Shown here: positions 15,476 to 17,566 of the stretch, one piece after another | Layout of the letters: every line of letters starts with the position of its first letter | How positions within the stretch are numbered: the stretch's first letter is position 1 | From: a bacterium | GTDB taxonomy: Bacteria; B130-G9 | Reading direction: 5' to 3' | Assembly (NCBI GenBank): GCA_035527515.1 | Contig: DATLAJ010000101.1 | Coordinates: 1 to 17,566, forward strand | Length of the DNA: 17,566 nt | Translations under genes and position numbers: made by a program | Notes under the pieces: model-generated | What the model was told of the DNA's origin: nothing | Databases searched by the model: none | The model's input: only the letters and a program-made list of their open reading frames with translations

Positions 15476-15500
15476 TAAGCACGGCCCGCTGTGATGTCAA
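15472..15500 (-). promoter_or_regulatory. Sigma70-type promoter for the radical SAM gene
   Basis: On the minus strand, TTGACA (15500-15495, perfect) and TATCGT (15477-15472, 4 of 6) are separated by 17 bases, giving a leader of about 37 bases before the ATG at 15428. It lies in the 170-base gap after the frameshifted membrane-protein gene. Confidence 0.5.
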
Positions 15501-15598
15501 CGCTGGCCGAAGAGGAGTTTCCGCAAGACCGGAAACGGACGAAAGCCCAGTAGCGAACTGCATCTCAACGGGCCACGCTCTTTCCTGAGATGGAGGCG

Positions 15599-17045
15599 TT
15601 ATCCAGGCAAAACCGGCTCCCCGGTCAGTACGGCCCATAGAATCTCAAGTTTCTGGCCGAGATACTGATGAAATGTCAGCTTAGCATCGCGCGGTATCAG
15701 GCCGGCCTTGTATTGAATCATGAACAGAACATTCCACAGGATGGCAGCCACCGCGACAACTAACACAACCAGACGCTTACTTTTGGCCTTTGATTTGAGC
15801 GCCGCATCGACGAGCACCCCTGTGCCCAGAGCGAAAAACGCGTAGGCTTCAATGAAGACTCTGTGTCCGAACGACCAGCCGCCCGACCAGTTATGGATGG
15901 TGCTGATTAGGACCCATAAGCAAAGGACTCCGAGAAGCCCAGAGAGGGCGACCGATCGGCGAGGCTTCTTGAGCGCGGCCACAGACAACCCAATCAGGCC
16001 GATCAACAGAATCGGGTGCCAGGTTAAGAAACCGTGCTTACTGGAGAATGCCACCTTAAGAAAATTGGCCGGTGTAAGCACGAACTCGCCCGCATTAGGG
16101 TTCACGATCAGTCTGCCGAACACCCTTTCCCACACCACTAGCTGAGGCAAGAACCCTAGCAGCACACCCAGCCCGGCCAGCCCCGGGGCTTTGAGCCATC
16201 GCCGCCAAGTTTGCGAATCCCTCGAATGCGCAGTTTGCGTCCGGCTGCGAATAATGAGGAACAAATGAGGCGCCAAGTAAGCAAGAAACACTAAATTGGC
16301 CGTTCGGACCGAGACCACAAAGCCGAGGCACACGCCAGCTAGGAGGCACCACCGAAGCCTCGCTGTCTTCTCAAAGTTGGCCACGCATATCAGCAGGAGA
16401 AGAATGGCGGCCAGGCTTACGCCGTGCGCCATCGGAACGATCGGGAAGGTGTAGTAGAGCATTGGCGTCGCAAAGAAGAAAAAGACGGACACCGAAAGAG
16501 CGTGCTTGACGGCGCAGGCGCGACTGAGCCAGATTGCCATCAGAAACGTCGCGAACGCAAACCAGAAGATGTTGCCGATGTACCAAGCTTGCTCGAACAG
16601 AGGGTCGTACTTGTAGGAAATCGGCAGGGGGAAATGTCCACTCTTACCGGCGAGAATCAGATAAGCCGTTAGATAGAACGGCGCCTGCGCGATTGCCATC
16701 CCAATCCCGTGCGGGTTCCTCCATGTGGCCGGTCGCCGTCTCGCACCACTGCCTCTGCAATCTCCCCGGCGCGAAGTGAAAGAACTCGTTGAAGAAGTCC
16801 ACGTCTTTGTCAAAGAAGAGCGACGGCAAATAGACGTAGTATTCGACCGGGTCCACACCCCTTATCCGCATCCTGTCCAAGGGCAACGCCCCGCTGAAGG
16901 CCTGAATTAAGGCCACAACGACAACTGACACCCCGACAACGAACGCGCTGCGCGAAAAGCGACTCGAGGCGATACTAGTAGCAGTTCTTAAGAAACATCC
17001 CAGACTTGAGCTCATTGTCTTGCGAGGAGACGTTGCGCGGCACAT
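15599..17045 (-). pseudogene. GT-C-like polytopic membrane glycosyltransferase with a frameshift
   Basis: The N-terminal part (from ATG at 17045 to about 16745) and the C-terminal part (about 16725 to stop at 15599) are in different frames. They join into one sensible protein of about 481 residues if one base is skipped near 16725-16745. Before the break: a membrane segment, GVDPVEYYVYLPSLFFDKDVDF, FFHFAPGRLQRQWCETATG. After it: WRNPHGIGMAIAQAPFYL, then roughly ten hydrophobic segments, with HNWSGGWSFGHRVF near the C-terminus. This resembles family-39-like or uncharacterised lipid-linked-sugar glycosyltransferases. Extending the C-terminal frame upstream gives Ser/Arg/Thr-rich nonsense, which supports a frameshift. 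The start shares one base with the upstream adaptor stop (TGATG), suggesting coupling; a second ATG lies at 17015. Either a decaying gene or an assembly indel. Confidence 0.72.
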
Positions 17046-17566
17046 CAGAGCCTTATGTGTCTGCCTCGTTTCGGCTTTTGTTTCTTCTTGCCCTTGCCAG
17101 CCGGCCCCTTCTCGCTTTCTTTCTCCTCTTGGGCAGCCTCATACGCGTCGATGTCGGTTACGACCTCGTCGCCCTCCTTGAGGCCAGAGAGCGCCTCGCC
17201 GAACTTCTCGTTACTCTCGCCGATCTTTACTTCATGCTTCTGATAAGTTTCACCCGTCTTGACATAGACGTATTTGGTCTCCTTGTCCCTGTTGGCCTCC
17301 TCGACCTCCTCATCTTCCTCCTCTTCGGTCGCAACCGACTCGAGCAGCACCCGCAGCACGGACTTCTTCTCGGAGATTATTATGTCTATGTCACAAGACA
17401 TCCCTGGTTTTGCGAACTTGCACGCCTCGTCGAGCTTGATCTTGGCCGGGAAAGAGATGATCGAGGAACCCTGCGCCTGGGTCCCGACTGGTGAGACCCA
17501 GATTATCTTGCCAGTCGCCTTCTCGTCAGGAAATGCCTCGAAGGTGACGTTGACGTGCTGGCCGAT
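17045..17566 (-). CDS. RND/HlyD-type periplasmic adaptor, C-terminal part (runs off the window)
   Basis: The visible 173 residues begin beyond the window edge and match the beta-barrel and membrane-proximal domains of efflux adaptors (HlyD/MacA/AcrA-like). Marks are GQHVNVTFEAFPDEKATGKIIWVSP, the beta-barrel end KFAKPGMSCDIDI, and the final HEVKIG...EALSGLKEGDEVVTD. These proteins bridge inner-membrane pumps or ABC permeases with the envelope. Unusually, where most relatives have a short link (VPxxAV), there is a Glu-rich insertion (TEEEEDEEVEEANRDKE). The protein ends in a Lys-rich tail (KGKKKQKPKRGRHIRL). Its stop overlaps the next start by one base. The pump partner normally found next to it is not downstream; it may be upstream, outside the window. 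Confidence 0.8.
   Translation of the reverse strand: MGQHVNVTFEAFPDEKATGKIIWVSPVGTQAQGSSIISFPAKIKLDEACKFAKPGMSCDIDIIISEKKSVLRVLLESVATEEEEDEEVEEANRDKETKYVYVKTGETYQKHEVKIGESNEKFGEALSGLKEGDEVVTDIDAYEAAQEEKESEKGPAGKGKKKQKPKRGRHIRL

Noticed and set aside
15429-15638. Upstream extension of the radical SAM gene by 70 residues
   Set aside because: The extension overlaps the end of the neighbouring gene and contains a good promoter; the extra residues do not resemble the family N-terminus.
1-17566. tRNA, rRNA or CRISPR array
   Set aside because: I found no cloverleaf with a TTCGANTC-type arm, no rRNA-like conserved stretch and no regularly spaced direct repeats.

Overview
The window is about 56% GC by eye and carries bacterial gene structure: Shine-Dalgarno sites, ATGA overlaps, signal peptides and a lipoprotein. 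A four-subunit pyruvate:ferredoxin oxidoreductase points to anaerobic or fermentative metabolism. Together with DUF4384/DUF6600 proteins and a palindromic intergenic repeat of a kind frequent in uncultured phyla, this suggests an uncultured anaerobic bacterium, possibly a metagenome assembly. I cannot name the phylum from sequence alone.

Layout. Positions 1-886 (minus) hold the N-terminal part of a secreted glycoside-hydrolase-like TIM-barrel protein, open at the window edge. A 449-base gap follows, containing a nested-palindrome MITE-like element (1024-1182). Plus-strand genes then run: a secreted DUF4384/DUF6600 protein with a Lys/Pro tail (1336-2934), a dipeptide-type ABC substrate-binding lipoprotein (2959-4509) and a DppB/OppB permease (4506-5426). 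The expected second permease and ATPases are missing; at most a 27-residue ATGA-coupled stub is left.

The centre (5561-9353) is the most unusual part. A single-chain type IIG/type ISP-like restriction-modification enzyme is cut in two. The first half (5561-7492) carries a PD-(D/E)xK nuclease and an N6-adenine methyltransferase domain. The second half (7935-9353) is the target-recognition/C-terminal specificity domain. Between them sits a complete hicB-hicA toxin-antitoxin pair (7511-7938). The hicB/hicA and hicA/second-half junctions are ATGA overlaps, so the cluster reads as one translationally coupled four-gene operon: nuclease-methylase, antitoxin, toxin, specificity. A 14-base imperfect direct repeat brackets the pair.

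A good sigma70-type promoter (9508-9536) then precedes porG-porD-porA-porB (9613-12639), which encode the gamma, delta (2x4Fe-4S), alpha and beta subunits of pyruvate:ferredoxin oxidoreductase. A 231-base convergent intergenic region with hairpins follows.

The right end is on the minus strand. In transcription order it has the C-terminal part of an RND/HlyD-type periplasmic adaptor (partial), a GT-C-like polytopic membrane protein broken by a +1 frameshift, a radical SAM/SPASM protein with its own promoter and a dyad, and a second ArnT/PMT-like membrane glycosyltransferase interrupted by one in-frame TAG. The two damaged membrane-protein genes flanking the radical SAM gene suggest either decay of a surface-polysaccharide locus or consensus errors in the assembly.
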